Part shown: piece after piece, positions 54,081-63,084 of the stretch
Position numbering within the stretch: the stretch's first letter is position 1
Layout of the letters: each line of letters begins with the position of its first letter
NCBI GenBank assembly: GCA_964242625.1
Contig: CAXTAO010000004.1
Location: 97,687-161,686, forward strand
Direction: 5' to 3'
DNA length: 64,000 nucleotides
From: JASLDZ01 sp964242625
GTDB lineage: Bacteria; Pseudomonadota; Alphaproteobacteria; Caulobacterales; Caulobacteraceae
The notes under the pieces: model-generated
Seen by the model: the letters and a program-made list of their open reading frames with translations, nothing else
Told to the model about the DNA's origin: nothing
Databases searched by the model: none
Made by a program: the position numbers and the translations under genes

Positions 54081-54671
54081 TCAGGCTCGGCCGGAAAGGG
54101 AGGAAAGCTGGGCGGCGGCGACGCCGATCTTGCCCAGTGCGCGCGCCCACTTGGTCCCGTGATCGTCATCGAACACGAGCGCCTCGTCCGCCTCGCAGGT
54201 CAGCCAGACGTTGTCCTTCAGCTCCTGCTCGAGCTGGCCCGCCGACCAGGCGGCGTAGCCCAGCGCCAGGAGCGCGCGTCGCGGCCGCGCGACCGGGTCG
54301 CCCAAGACCTCCAGCACCTCGCGCGTGGTGGTGAGCGCCAAACCGTCGCCGACGGGCAGCGTCGAGTCGGCGCTGTCGTAGTCGGCGGTGTGCACCACGA
54401 AGCCGCGCTCGCGCTCCACGGGGCCGCCGACCAGCACGGGCTGGTCCTCCAGCCGCATCTTGGGCGCCGCGCCCAGCCGCTCCAAGAGTTCGGCGAGGCT
54501 CAAGCCCTCGAGCGGTCGGTTGACCGCCACGCCCATCGCCTCGTCCGGCCCGTGCGTGCACATGAGGATCAGCGCGCGCTCGAAGCGCGGATCTCCGATG
54601 CCGGGGGTGGCGATCAGGAGCCGACCGGCCAGGAAGGCGTCGGGCGCGGTCGGGTCGGAGCCGGGCGTCAT
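54081..54671 (-). CDS. YqgE/AlgH family protein
   Basis: 196 residues of the UPF0301 (YqgE/AlgH) family: FLAGRLLIATPGIGDPRFERA, GVAVNRPLEGLSL and the GGPVERERGFVVHT signature. Molecular role is not known; AlgH was linked to alginate control in Pseudomonas. ATG at 54671. Divergent from peroxiredoxin 5 across 118 bp. Confidence 0.88.
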   Translation of the reverse strand: MTPGSDPTAPDAFLAGRLLIATPGIGDPRFERALILMCTHGPDEAMGVAVNRPLEGLSLAELLERLGAAPKMRLEDQPVLVGGPVERERGFVVHTADYDSADSTLPVGDGLALTTTREVLEVLGDPVARPRRALLALGYAAWSAGQLEQELKDNVWLTCEADEALVFDDDHGTKWARALGKIGVAAAQLSSLSGRA

Positions 54672-54789
54672 GGCCGCAACATCGGAGCCCGGGCGCCCGG
54701 GAGCAAGCGCCGGCTTGCACGCGGCCGCGACCACCCTCTATCTGCCCGCCATGCGCCGGACGGCGCTCACCACCGCGGAGCCTCTTCCG

Positions 54790-55278
54790 ATGACCATCGC
54801 CGTCGGCGACCGCCTCCCCCCCGCGAGTTTCATGACGCTGGGCGACGACGGCGGTCCCGCCCCGGTCTCGGCTGAGGAGCTGTTCGCGGGCAAGATGGTG
54901 GCGCTGTTAGCCGTTCCCGGAGCCTACACGCCCACCTGTTCGGCCCAGCACGTGCCGAGCTTCCGCGACCATGCCGAGGCGCTCGCCGCCAAGGGGGTGG
55001 ACAAGATCGCCGTGACCAGCACCAACGACATCTTCGTGCTGCGCGCCTGGGCCCGCGAGCAGGGCGTGGCGGAGCGCTTCACCCTCCTGGCGGACGGCAA
55101 CGGCGACTTCGCGCGCGCGCTCGGCCTGTCGGTCGACGCCTCCAAGTTCGGCATGGGCGTGCGCTCGCAGCGCTACAGCATGCTGGTGCGCGACGGCGTG
55201 GTGGACCGGCTGAACGTGGAGGCCAACCCGGGGGCCTTTGAGGTGTCGGGCGCCGAGACCCTGCTCGCCCAGATCTAA
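54790..55278 (+). CDS. peroxiredoxin (PRX5/AhpE-like, redoxin)
   Basis: 162 residues of the Prx5 group: peroxidatic C50 in the motif PGAYTPTCSAQH, and VTSTNDIFVLRAW near the middle. No signal peptide, so cytoplasmic; it reduces alkyl and hydrogen peroxides. ATG at 54790. Alone between yqgE and the PEP-CTERM gene. Second peroxiredoxin of the window, unlike the exported one at 3152. Confidence 0.92.
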   Translation: MTIAVGDRLPPASFMTLGDDGGPAPVSAEELFAGKMVALLAVPGAYTPTCSAQHVPSFRDHAEALAAKGVDKIAVTSTNDIFVLRAWAREQGVAERFTLLADGNGDFARALGLSVDASKFGMGVRSQRYSMLVRDGVVDRLNVEANPGAFEVSGAETLLAQI

Positions 55279-55435
55279 CGCCTTATAGGGCGCGATCTGA
55301 TCGACAGATGGGCGGTTTCTCCCAGCAGGCGAAGATTCACAGTTATTTCCGCGTGTATTTCCCGCGCGAAATGAGTCGAATTGCGGCGGTCTCCGCGAGC
55401 CGCTGAACGTCCCCGCAACTTCAAGGGGACCTCAC
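55279..55435 (+). promoter_or_regulatory. relatively A/T-rich intergenic region, probable promoter of the PEP-CTERM gene
   Basis: Unusually A/T-rich for this chromosome, with TTCACAGTTATTTCC around 55334-55350 and TGTATTTCCCG after it, ending with AAGGGGACC before ATG at 55436. Likely carries the promoter and a ribosome site, but no defined -35/-10 pair can be named with confidence. Confidence 0.35.
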
Positions 55436-56083
55436 ATGCACCGTTCTTCCACTCTTGCGGCGCTCTTCGCCGCGGCCGCCGCCCTCGCCGCGCCGGCCCT
55501 CGCCCACGCCGCCGTCGGCGTCTCGTCCGTGGCGTTCGACGCCGCTCCCGGCGCGGGCGAAACGCTCGTCGCCACCTTCGACGCGCCCACCGCGGCGGGC
55601 TACGCCGTGACCGGCGGCGAACTGCACCAGGGCGCGCTGGTGGTCGGCGTCGCCGCGCCGCCCGCGGGCGACGACAGCCACTATCTCGCCGTCACCCAGA
55701 CCGAGACGGCCACCTTCACCAGCGACGCGCCGATGGCTGCGCTCAGCGTCTACCTGGGCTCGATCGACACCTACAACGCGATCACCTTCGCGGGCCCCGG
55801 CGGCTTCTCGCAGACGCTGACCGGCACGGACCTGATCGCCAGCGGCTATGGCGACCAGTTCAGCGGCGAGGCCAACCGCCGCTTCACCTTCGACTTCGCC
55901 GCCGACCCGGTGACGAGCGTCACCTTCGCCTCGAACGGCAACTCGTTCGAGGTCGACAACATCGCGGTGAAGTCGACCTCGGCGGCGCCCGAGCCCGGCA
56001 CGTGGGCGCTGATGGCGGCGGGCGTGGGCCTGGCCGGCGCGGCGCTGCGTCGCCGCCGCATGGTGGGCTTCGCCGCCGCCTGA
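55436..56083 (+). CDS. PEPxxWA-CTERM sorting-domain protein
   Basis: 215 residues: signal peptide (HRSSTLAALFAAAAALAAPALAH-type, first ~25), a secreted beta-rich middle domain, then the C-terminal sorting signal PEPGTWALMAAGVG, a hydrophobic helix and RRRR. The alphaproteobacterial PEPxxWA-CTERM type is normally processed by an exosortase system and the protein kept at or secreted from the envelope. No exosortase gene is near. Middle domain is unrecognised. Confidence 0.88.
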   Translation: MHRSSTLAALFAAAAALAAPALAHAAVGVSSVAFDAAPGAGETLVATFDAPTAAGYAVTGGELHQGALVVGVAAPPAGDDSHYLAVTQTETATFTSDAPMAALSVYLGSIDTYNAITFAGPGGFSQTLTGTDLIASGYGDQFSGEANRRFTFDFAADPVTSVTFASNGNSFEVDNIAVKSTSAAPEPGTWALMAAGVGLAGAALRRRRMVGFAAA

Positions 56084-56106
56084 ACGCGCATAGCGTAAGC
56101 GTTAGC

Positions 56107-56140
56107 AACGCCCCGGCGCGCGACCCGCGCCGGGGCGTTT
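56107..56140. terminator. bidirectional terminator hairpin
   Basis: AACGCCCCGGCGCG (56107-56120) pairs with CGCGCCGGGGCGTT (56126-56139), loop 5 nt, followed by TTT on the plus strand and starting with AA on the minus. It separates the PEP-CTERM gene from the converging trigger factor gene. Confidence 0.85.
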
Positions 56141-56152
56141 GCGCGTGCGCGC

Positions 56153-57535
56153 TCAGCCCTCGCCGTAGCCGGCGGGGAGTTCGTCGTCCTCGAACAGCGC
56201 TTCCTTTGAGACGGGCTCGTCCTCCACCTGGGCGCGGCCGAGGATCAGGTCGACCACCTTCTCCTCGAACACGGGCGCGCGCAGCTGGGCGGCGGCCTGC
56301 GGGTTCTGGCGGAAGTACTCCAGCACCTCGCGCTCCTGGCCGGGGAACTTGCGCGCCTCGGCGAACAAGGCGCCCTGCAGCTCCTGGTCGGTGACCTGCA
56401 CACCCTCGCGCTGGCCGATCTCGGCGAGCACGAGGCCCAGGCGCACGCGGCGCTCGGCGATCTTCCTGTACTCCGACTTGAGCTGCGCCTCGTCCTTGCC
56501 CTTGTCCTCTTCGGACAGCTCGCCGCGCTCGCGCTCCCCCTCGACCTGGCGCCAGATGGTGGCGAACTCGGCCTCGACCATGCGCGGCGGCAGCGGGAAG
56601 GCATGGCGCTCGTCCAGAACGTCCAGGAGCGCGCGCTTGGCCTTGAAGCGCGAGGCCGAGGCGTACTGCGCCGAGAGCTGGGAGCGCACGGCGTCGCGCA
56701 GCGCTTCCAGGCTCGGCAGGCCGATGCGCTCGGCGAAGGCGTCGTCGGGCTCGCCGGCCTCGGAGGGGGCCTTGATCTCCTTGATCGTGGTCTCGAATTC
56801 GGCGGCGCGACCCTTCAGCGTGTCGACGTTGTAGTCCTCAGGGAAGGTCACCTTGACCGTCACAGTCTGGCCGGCCTTGGCCCCCTTCAGCTGCTCCTCG
56901 AAGCCCGGGATGAAGCGGCCGGAGCCGATCACGATCTCGGCGTTCTCGGCCGAGCCGCCCTCGAAGGTCTCGCAGTCGATGCGGCCGGTGAAGTCGGCGA
57001 CCACCATGTCGCCCTCGTCGGCCTTGGCGGGCGAGCGCGCGCTCTTGCCGGCCTTGGTCTCGTAGGTACGGTTGGAGGCGGCGAGCTCCTTCACCTGAGC
57101 GTCCACCTCCTCGTCGGTCGCCTGGTACACGGGGCGCTTGATCGCGATGGAGGCGACGTCCGTCGGCTCGAACTCGGGCATGAGCTCGACGTCGAGGTCG
57201 AAGGCGAGGTCGGCCTCGCCCTTCATCACCTTGTCGAGGTCGCTCTCGAGCTTCACCTCCGGCTGGGCGGCGGGGCGCGCGCGCGCCTGCTCCAGCGCCT
57301 GGCTCTGCCCCTCGTCGAAGGCGGCCTGCACGACCTCGGCCATCAGCTGGCGGCCGTGCATCTGCTTGACGTGGGCGGCGGGCACCTTGCCCGGGCGGAA
57401 GCCCTTCACGCGCATCTGCGGGCGGATCTCCTCGATCCGGGCCGAAAGCCGCGTCTTCAGATCGCCCGCCGGCACGGTGACGCCGTACACGCGGCTGAGA
57501 CCCTCGCCGGACTTCTCGACGACCTGAACGGGCAT
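56153..57535 (-). CDS. tig: trigger factor
   Basis: Ribosome-bound chaperone and peptidyl-prolyl isomerase. 460 residues: N-terminal ribosome-binding domain with the signature VKGFRPGKVPAAHVK, FKBP domain around 160-245 (ADFTGRIDCETFEGG, GRFIPGFEEQL) and a long helical C-domain. ATG at 57535; the frame extends upstream without match. Convergent on the PEP-CTERM gene. Confidence 0.96.
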   Translation of the reverse strand: MPVQVVEKSGEGLSRVYGVTVPAGDLKTRLSARIEEIRPQMRVKGFRPGKVPAAHVKQMHGRQLMAEVVQAAFDEGQSQALEQARARPAAQPEVKLESDLDKVMKGEADLAFDLDVELMPEFEPTDVASIAIKRPVYQATDEEVDAQVKELAASNRTYETKAGKSARSPAKADEGDMVVADFTGRIDCETFEGGSAENAEIVIGSGRFIPGFEEQLKGAKAGQTVTVKVTFPEDYNVDTLKGRAAEFETTIKEIKAPSEAGEPDDAFAERIGLPSLEALRDAVRSQLSAQYASASRFKAKRALLDVLDERHAFPLPPRMVEAEFATIWRQVEGERERGELSEEDKGKDEAQLKSEYRKIAERRVRLGLVLAEIGQREGVQVTDQELQGALFAEARKFPGQEREVLEYFRQNPQAAAQLRAPVFEEKVVDLILGRAQVEDEPVSKEALFEDDELPAGYGEG

Positions 57536-57745
57536 GGCGGTGATCTTCTCGAGGCTCGGGGCGCGCGGCGGGCGCATTCAGCGACCGGAGGCGTCCGCGG
57601 TGGGAACGGAGGCGCCGGCGACGGGCGGGCCGGGCGGCGGCGAAGAGCGGACTTATGTCATCGGGGGCCGCACGGGTCAAAGCGCGCGTAGGCGCGGCTT
57701 GCGGGCGGTCGTCCCCTCGCCTAACCGTGCGCCGCGCGGCCGCGT

Positions 57746-57830
57746 GCGGATGTGGCGGAACTGGTAGACGCACTGGATTTAGGTTCCAGCGCCTTGCGGC
57801 GTGGAGGTTCGAGCCCTCTCATCCGCACCA
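57746..57830 (+). tRNA. tRNA-Leu (UAG)
   Basis: Type II tRNA with a long variable arm: acceptor GCGGATG/CATCCGC, anticodon loop TTTAGGT (UAG, reads CUA), T arm GGAGGTTCGAGCCCTCT; CCA encoded at 57828-57830. Confidence 0.94.
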
Positions 57831-57844
57831 CGGCCGCGTGACGG

Positions 57845-59371
57845 TCAGCGCGCGGGCGGCTGTCGGTCGTGTAGATCGCGCAGCACCGCCGGCAGCGCCT
57901 CGGCGAGGTCTTCCGACACGAGCCCCGGACCGCCGCGTCGCCCCGCCTCGGCGTGTAGCCAGGCCGCGCAGCACGCCGCCTCGAAGCTCGCCATGCCCTG
58001 GGCGAGGAGGCCGCCGATCATCCCCGCCAGCGTGTCGCCCGAGCCCGCGGTCGCGAGCCAGGGCGCGCGAGCCGTGTTCGCCGCCGCGCGGCCGTCGGGA
58101 TGCGCCACCACCGTGTCCGGCCCCTTGAGCAGCACTACCGCGCCCGAGCGCCGGGCCGCCTCGCGCGCAGCGGCCACCCGCTCGGGCGAGCCGGCGAGGA
58201 GGCCCGGGAACACGCGCTCGAACTCGCCGGGGTGCGGCGTCAGCACGTCGCACTCGTCGAGCAGCGACCACAGCGCGGCGGGATCGTCGCGGAAACTCGT
58301 CAGCGCGTCGGCGTCGACGACGAGCGCGGCGTCCGTCGCGGCCAGGGCGCGGACGTTGTCGGCGGTGCGCGGGCCCACCCCCGCCGCCGGGCCGACCACC
58401 ACCGCCTGAGCGGTCGCCGCCGCCTCGCCCAGCACGGCCGCGTCGGCGAACGGCCGCACCATCACGGCCTCGAGCGCCACGGCGTTCACCAGGACGGCCG
58501 ACGGCGGGGCCATCACGGTCACGAGCCCCGCGCCGACCCGCAGGCCCGCGCGCGCCGCCAGCCGCGCCGCCCCTGTCGCGTGCGCGCCCCCGCTGACCAC
58601 GAGGAGCCGCCCCCGCGTCGTCTTGTGGGCGGCGGCCGGCGGCCAGGGGAAGCGCTTCTCCCACAGCGCGGGTCCGTTCAGCCACAGCGGCGGCCCGCCG
58701 GGCCTCAGGTGCGGCCCCAGTCCGATGTCGGCGACGACCACCTCCCCGGCCAAGGAGGCCGCGGGCTCGAGCACATGGGCGCGTTTGCGGGCGGCGAAGG
58801 TTACGGTGAGCGTCGCAGGCTGCGTCCCCTCCCCCGCCTCCGCCCCATCGCCGCGCACGCCCGAGGGCAGGTCGACGGCGACCAGAGGCGCCCGGGCCGC
58901 CGCTTTCGCCAGGAGCAAGCCCACCTCCGGCGCGAGCGGGCGCGACAGACCTGCACCGAACAAGGCGTCGACCACGAGGCGCGTCCCCGCCAGCGCGGCG
59001 TCGGCGCCCGCCGGATCGCTCACGGGACCGCCCCACCCCTCCGCCGCCGCCCGCGCGGCCGGCGTGACCGGCGCGGCGGAGGCGATGACGCGCACCTCCC
59101 ACCCCGCATCGCGCAGCAGGCGTGCGACGACGTAGCCGTCGCCGCCGTTGTCGCCCGGGCCGCACAGGACGGCGACGGGGGCCGGGGCCCAGCGCGCGCG
59201 GATCGCGGTGGCGACCGCCGCGCCCGCCCTGGCCATCAGGACGTCGACGGGCGTCCCTGCGAATGCAGCCGCGCGATCGGCGGCGGCGAGATCGGCAACG
59301 GAGACGATCCGCTCGGCTTCGAGCCTCACCGGGCTGGGTCCGGGGGCCGGCGCCCAAGCGTCGGGCGCCAT
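57845..59371 (-). CDS. bifunctional NAD(P)H-hydrate epimerase/ADP-dependent dehydratase
   Basis: Repairs damaged nicotinamide cofactors. 508 residues: N-terminal YjeF epimerase domain with CGPGDNGGDGYVVARLL, then a ribokinase-like dehydratase with LTPHPGEFERV and the nucleotide loop ATAGSGDTLAGMIGGLL. The fusion is typical in bacteria (Nnr). Divergent from glnB, sharing the ~126 bp between the starts. Confidence 0.93.
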   Translation of the reverse strand: MAPDAWAPAPGPSPVRLEAERIVSVADLAAADRAAAFAGTPVDVLMARAGAAVATAIRARWAPAPVAVLCGPGDNGGDGYVVARLLRDAGWEVRVIASAAPVTPAARAAAEGWGGPVSDPAGADAALAGTRLVVDALFGAGLSRPLAPEVGLLLAKAAARAPLVAVDLPSGVRGDGAEAGEGTQPATLTVTFAARKRAHVLEPAASLAGEVVVADIGLGPHLRPGGPPLWLNGPALWEKRFPWPPAAAHKTTRGRLLVVSGGAHATGAARLAARAGLRVGAGLVTVMAPPSAVLVNAVALEAVMVRPFADAAVLGEAAATAQAVVVGPAAGVGPRTADNVRALAATDAALVVDADALTSFRDDPAALWSLLDECDVLTPHPGEFERVFPGLLAGSPERVAAAREAARRSGAVVLLKGPDTVVAHPDGRAAANTARAPWLATAGSGDTLAGMIGGLLAQGMASFEAACCAAWLHAEAGRRGGPGLVSEDLAEALPAVLRDLHDRQPPAR

Positions 59372-59497
59372 TGCCTACCCCGCGAGCGTAGCCGTAAGCG
59401 CTCGCCGGAGGACGTCCCCGACGCGCTTGAGCGGCGGCGCGCCACGTGCTCGGTTGCGCCGCGGCCGACCCGGCCGAGGCCGCCGGCACCCCTCCGC

Positions 59498-59836
59498 ATG
59501 AAGAAGATCGAAGCCGTCATCAAGCCGTTCAAGCTCGACGAGGTGAAGGAGGCGCTGCAGGAGCTGGGCGTCCAGGGCATGACCGTGCTCGAGGCGAAGG
59601 GCTACGGCCGCCAGAAAGGCCACACCGAGTTGTATCGCGGGGCCGAGTACGTCATCGACTTTCTTCCGAAGATCAAGATCGAGGTGGTGGTCGGCGACGA
59701 CCAGCTCGACCGCGCGGTGGAGGCGATCGTCGCTGCGGCGCGCACCGGGCGCATCGGCGACGGCAAGATCTTCGTGTCCGACATCGCCGAGGTGATCCGT
59801 ATCCGCACCGGCGAGAGCGGCGCCGCCGCCGTCTAG
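59498..59836 (+). CDS. glnB: nitrogen regulatory protein PII
   Basis: Trimeric sensor of 2-oxoglutarate, ATP and glutamine state. 112 residues with the T-loop modified tyrosine Y51 (RGAEY) and the B- and C-loops (ARTGRIGDGKIFV, RIRTGE). Typical partners are GlnD and GlnE. It precedes glnA by 67 bp in one operon. ATG at 59498. Confidence 0.97.
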   Translation: MKKIEAVIKPFKLDEVKEALQELGVQGMTVLEAKGYGRQKGHTELYRGAEYVIDFLPKIKIEVVVGDDQLDRAVEAIVAAARTGRIGDGKIFVSDIAEVIRIRTGESGAAAV

Positions 59837-59903
59837 CCGCGCGCCGCCCACAGTCCCCTTTGCGCCGCGACCGTGAGCGGCGAAATCCTCCAGGAGCCCC
59901 CGT

Positions 59904-61310
59904 ATGACCGCCGACGAGATCCTAGCCGAGATCAAGGAGAAGGACGTCAAGTACGTCGACGTCCGCTTCACTGACATCCGCGGCAAGCTGCAGCACGTGA
60001 CCTTCGACATCGCGCTCGTCGATGAAGAATTCCTGACCGAGGGCACCATGTTCGACGGCTCGTCCATCGCCGGCTGGAAGGCGATCAACGAGAGCGACAT
60101 GCTGCTGATGCCCGACCTGGAGCGGACCTATATCGACCCGTTCTATCAGCAGACCACGATGTTCCTGTTCTGCGACGTGCTGAATCCCGACACTATGGAA
60201 CCGTACTCGCGCGATCCGCGCTCGATCGCCAAGAAGGCGCTGGCCTACACTAAGTCGACGAACGTGGGCGATCAGGTGTATTTCGGTCCCGAAGCCGAGT
60301 TCTTCGTGTTCGACGACGTGAAGTGGTCGACCAGCTACCACGACACCAGCTACAGCTTCGACTCGGTCGAGCTGCCGGTGAACACGAAGAAGACTTACGC
60401 CGAGGGGAACATGGGTTTCCGGCCTGGGCCCAAGGGCGGTTACTTCCCGGTCAACCCGATCGACTCCGGCCAGGACCTGCGCGGCGAGATGCTGGCGGTC
60501 ATGGGCGAGTTGGGCATTGACCCGGAGAAGCACCACCACGAGGTGGCGCCCGCCCAGCACGAGCTGGGGCTCAAGTTCTCCGACCTCCTCACCATGGCCG
60601 ACCGGCTTCAACTCTACAAGTACGTGATCCACAACGTGGCCGCCGCCTACGGCAAGACCGCCACTTTCATGGCCAAGCCCTATTTCGGCGACAACGGCTC
60701 GGGCATGCATTGCCACCAGTCGATCTGGAAGGACGGCAAGCCGCTCTTCGCCGGCGACAAGTACGCGGGCCTGTCGGACATGTGCCTGTGGTATATCGGC
60801 GGCGTGATCAAGCACGCCAAGGCGATCAACGCCTTCGCCAACTCGACCACCAACAGCTACAAGCGGCTGGTGCCGGGCTATGAGGCGCCGGTGAAGCTGG
60901 CCTACTCCTCGCGCAACCGCTCTGCGTCTATCCGCATACCCTACGTGTCTTCGCCGAAAGCCAAGCGGCTGGAGGTGCGGTTCCCCGATCCCATGGGCAA
61001 TCCCTACCTCACCTTCGTGGCGCTGCTGATGGCGGGGCTCGACGGCATCGAGAACCGGATCGACCCCGGCCCCGCGCTCGACAAGAACCTCTACGATCTG
61101 CCGCCGCAGGAGCAGAAGAACGTGCCGGAAGTGTGCGGCTCGCTCAAGGAAGCCCTGGACGCGCTGGACGCCGACCGCGAGTTCCTGAAGAAGGGCGGGG
61201 TGATGGACGACGACTTCATCGACGGCTACATCGACCTGAAGATGGAGGAAGTCCGCCGTCTTCAGCTCCACCCGCATCCGGTTGAGTTCGACATGTACTA
61301 CAGCTGCTGA
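59904..61310 (+). CDS. glnA: glutamine synthetase type I
   Basis: ATP-dependent glutamate to glutamine conversion, 468 residues, dodecameric GSI-beta. Catalytic segments FDGSSIAGWKAINESDM, NGSGMHCHQSIW-type (DNGSGMHCHQS) and GAPVKLAYS-type (EAPVKLAYSSRNRSA). Adenylylation tyrosine Y397 is in KNLYDLPP. Transcribed with glnB; no NtrC/sigma-54 site could be identified upstream. Confidence 0.97.
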   Translation: MTADEILAEIKEKDVKYVDVRFTDIRGKLQHVTFDIALVDEEFLTEGTMFDGSSIAGWKAINESDMLLMPDLERTYIDPFYQQTTMFLFCDVLNPDTMEPYSRDPRSIAKKALAYTKSTNVGDQVYFGPEAEFFVFDDVKWSTSYHDTSYSFDSVELPVNTKKTYAEGNMGFRPGPKGGYFPVNPIDSGQDLRGEMLAVMGELGIDPEKHHHEVAPAQHELGLKFSDLLTMADRLQLYKYVIHNVAAAYGKTATFMAKPYFGDNGSGMHCHQSIWKDGKPLFAGDKYAGLSDMCLWYIGGVIKHAKAINAFANSTTNSYKRLVPGYEAPVKLAYSSRNRSASIRIPYVSSPKAKRLEVRFPDPMGNPYLTFVALLMAGLDGIENRIDPGPALDKNLYDLPPQEQKNVPEVCGSLKEALDALDADREFLKKGGVMDDDFIDGYIDLKMEEVRRLQLHPHPVEFDMYYSC

Positions 61311-61320
61311 CGACGGCAGG

Positions 61321-61344
61321 GCGCGGCGATGAGGATCGCCGCGC
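61321..61344 (+). terminator. terminator hairpin after glnA
   Basis: GCGCGGCGAT (61321-61330) pairs perfectly with ATCGCCGCGC (61335-61344), 4-nt loop GAGG, then TACAGCCTCTTGCC. Likely transcription end for glnB-glnA, though no T-run follows. Confidence 0.6.
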
Positions 61345-61418
61345 TACAGCCTCTTGCCTTGCGCAGCCGTGGAAGGTTGCCGGGGTTGGGGGTCCAAGCC
61401 GCCGGAGATCGCGTGTCC

Positions 61419-61606
61419 GGCGCTTCGTTCTGAGGCCGGGTGGCGCCGCCGTGCTCGGTCGCGTCAAGGGACGCTTCGCTCTCCGCTGCGCTGCGCCCTT
61501 GACGCGCCCTGCGCGCAACGGCTGACGCAGGGGCGTCGGGACGCGGGGCGTCCCTCCGATCAAATTCGACAACGCCTCCGGCGGGTTGAACACAGGGCTA
61601 TACCTG
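61419..61606 (+). repeat. structured ~170-bp repeat, copy C (type I loops)
   Basis: Left arm of the second inverted pair, 57.7 kb from copy A. Stems: GTCAAGGG (61463-61470) with CCCTTGAC (61496-61503); the hairpin 61538-61554 (GGGACGC/GCGTCCC); and ATTCGAC (61564-61570) with GTTGAAC (61585-61591), where a G-T pair replaces a canonical pair relative to copy A. Loops match copy A. Confidence 0.83.
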
Positions 61607-61691
61607 TGACGGTAGGCGGCTAGCACGACGGTTGAGCCCGAGCGGCCCCGTCGCTCCTGGCAGCGCCGCCTGCCGATGGCGGCCTCCGGCA

Positions 61692-61884
61692 CGCCTCAGC
61701 CCTGCGTTCGACGCGGGCCGCAGGCCAAGTCGAACTATCAAGAAGAGACGCCCCGCGTCCCGACCCTTGCGGTCAGCCGTCGCGCGCAGGGCGGGTCAAG
61801 GCAGCGGCGCAGCCGCTCCTGCGCAGCAGGTCGCCTTGACGCGCCCGAGCACGGCGGCCCCCTCCGCGCTCACAGAACGAAGCG
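61692..61884 (-). repeat. structured ~170-bp repeat, copy D (type II loops)
   Basis: Right arm of the second pair, inverted relative to copy C across an ~85-bp spacer. Has the same three-way junction as copy B (61795-61840, hairpin loop shortened by one base), the hairpin 61745-61761 (GAGACGC variant of one strand) and the stem 61706-61712/61729-61735. Loops match copy B, not A or C. Confidence 0.83.
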
Positions 61885-61962
61885 CAGGAAGCGCCCCGTA
61901 CTTCGGCCTTGCCGCCCTCTCTTCTGCGCAGAGGAGGAGATCACAGCAAGCCGGAGCACCTT

Positions 61963-63024
61963 TCACACCGCCGTCGACGTCAGCGTGTACCTGAAGCTCA
62001 CCGGGTCGAGCTGGTCGAGTTCGCCGGCGGGGGTCATGGCCAACGGGTACATGAGGAAGTTCTCCTCCGGCGGCCGAGGCGCGCCCGGCAGCGCCACGTC
62101 GGTCGCGCTGTTGTACGCGGCCCAGTTCATCTCCCAGCCGCCGAACAGGCGCTCGCGCTGGGCGCGCACCTCGGGGCTGTCGACCGGGAGCTTGGCCTCC
62201 AGCACCACCTTGCGCACGTCGGCGGGGTCGAGCGCCAGCCAGCCCTCGCCCGGCAGCCAGGCCTCCACCCGGCAGTGCTGCGCCTTGGTGACGTCGGGCG
62301 TCGACGGCCCCAGCACGTGCACGAACTGCGAGGGCCCGAGCCGCACCCCGTAGACGTCGCGCGCCGGAATGCCCGAGGCGCGGCACAGCCCCACCAGGAG
62401 CGAGTTGATGTCGGCGCACTTGCCGCCCATGCGGCCGGTCGTGAGCATGTTCTCGATATCGCCCGTGCCGCAGCCGCGCGTGGCCGCGTCGCGGAAGGTC
62501 GAGTCGACCACCCAGTCGTAGATCGCCCTGAGCTTCGCGCGGGGCTCGGACTTGCCGGCGGTGATCCGCAGCGCGGTGTCGCGCACGATCCCGCCCGTGG
62601 GCAGGCTCGAAGCCGGGGCCGTCCAGAAGGCGCGCTCGGCGGGGGTCAGCGGGCGACCGTCGCCGCCCTGCCGGTCGCGGGTGCGGATGCGCTGGCGCAC
62701 AGTGACGGTGCGGGCGGGCGCCGCCTCGGCCCAGCGGACGTGCAGCATGAGCGCGCCGTAATGCGGATCGCGCACCAGTTCGGCGCGGCCGGTGGTCTCG
62801 AAGCGCGGCGTCTCCGCCGCCTGCCAGGGGCCAGGCGCGGGCGCGGCCACCGGCAGCCACACGTCGGCGGGCGCGGCGGGAGCCTGCAGGTCGACGCTGG
62901 TCGTGAGCTCGTATCCGCGCCAGCCGTCGGCGGCGGCCGGCGTCGCCGCCTGGCTCCAGGCCTGCGTCACGGGCGCGGCGCCCAGCGCTGCGCCGCCGAT
63001 CAACACCCGCCTGCGATCCATCAT
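61963..63024 (-). CDS. exported transglutaminase-like cysteine peptidase-fold protein
   Basis: About 353 residues. The start has a Tat-type signal (DRRRVLIGGAALGAAPVTQA). The C-terminal half is a transglutaminase-core domain with the triad Cys in GGKCADINSLLVGLC, His in AQHCRVEAW and Asp in LALDPAD. Bacterial members often process or modify envelope proteins; the target is unknown. ATG at 63024 with GGAG upstream (63021 also possible). Next to the acyl-CoA dehydrogenase, 61 bp apart. Confidence 0.83.
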   Translation of the reverse strand: MMDRRRVLIGGAALGAAPVTQAWSQAATPAAADGWRGYELTTSVDLQAPAAPADVWLPVAAPAPGPWQAAETPRFETTGRAELVRDPHYGALMLHVRWAEAAPARTVTVRQRIRTRDRQGGDGRPLTPAERAFWTAPASSLPTGGIVRDTALRITAGKSEPRAKLRAIYDWVVDSTFRDAATRGCGTGDIENMLTTGRMGGKCADINSLLVGLCRASGIPARDVYGVRLGPSQFVHVLGPSTPDVTKAQHCRVEAWLPGEGWLALDPADVRKVVLEAKLPVDSPEVRAQRERLFGGWEMNWAAYNSATDVALPGAPRPPEENFLMYPLAMTPAGELDQLDPVSFRYTLTSTAV

Positions 63025-63084
63025 CCCGTCTCCGCCGCCCACCGGGTGCGGTTACCCGCCCCGGACCCGCGGCTCAAGCCGGCG

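Noticed and set aside
59372..59497. Possible sigma-54 promoter upstream of glnB
   Set aside because: The closest GC-rich boxes have wrong spacing between the GG and GC elements; no -24/-12 match that I would defend.
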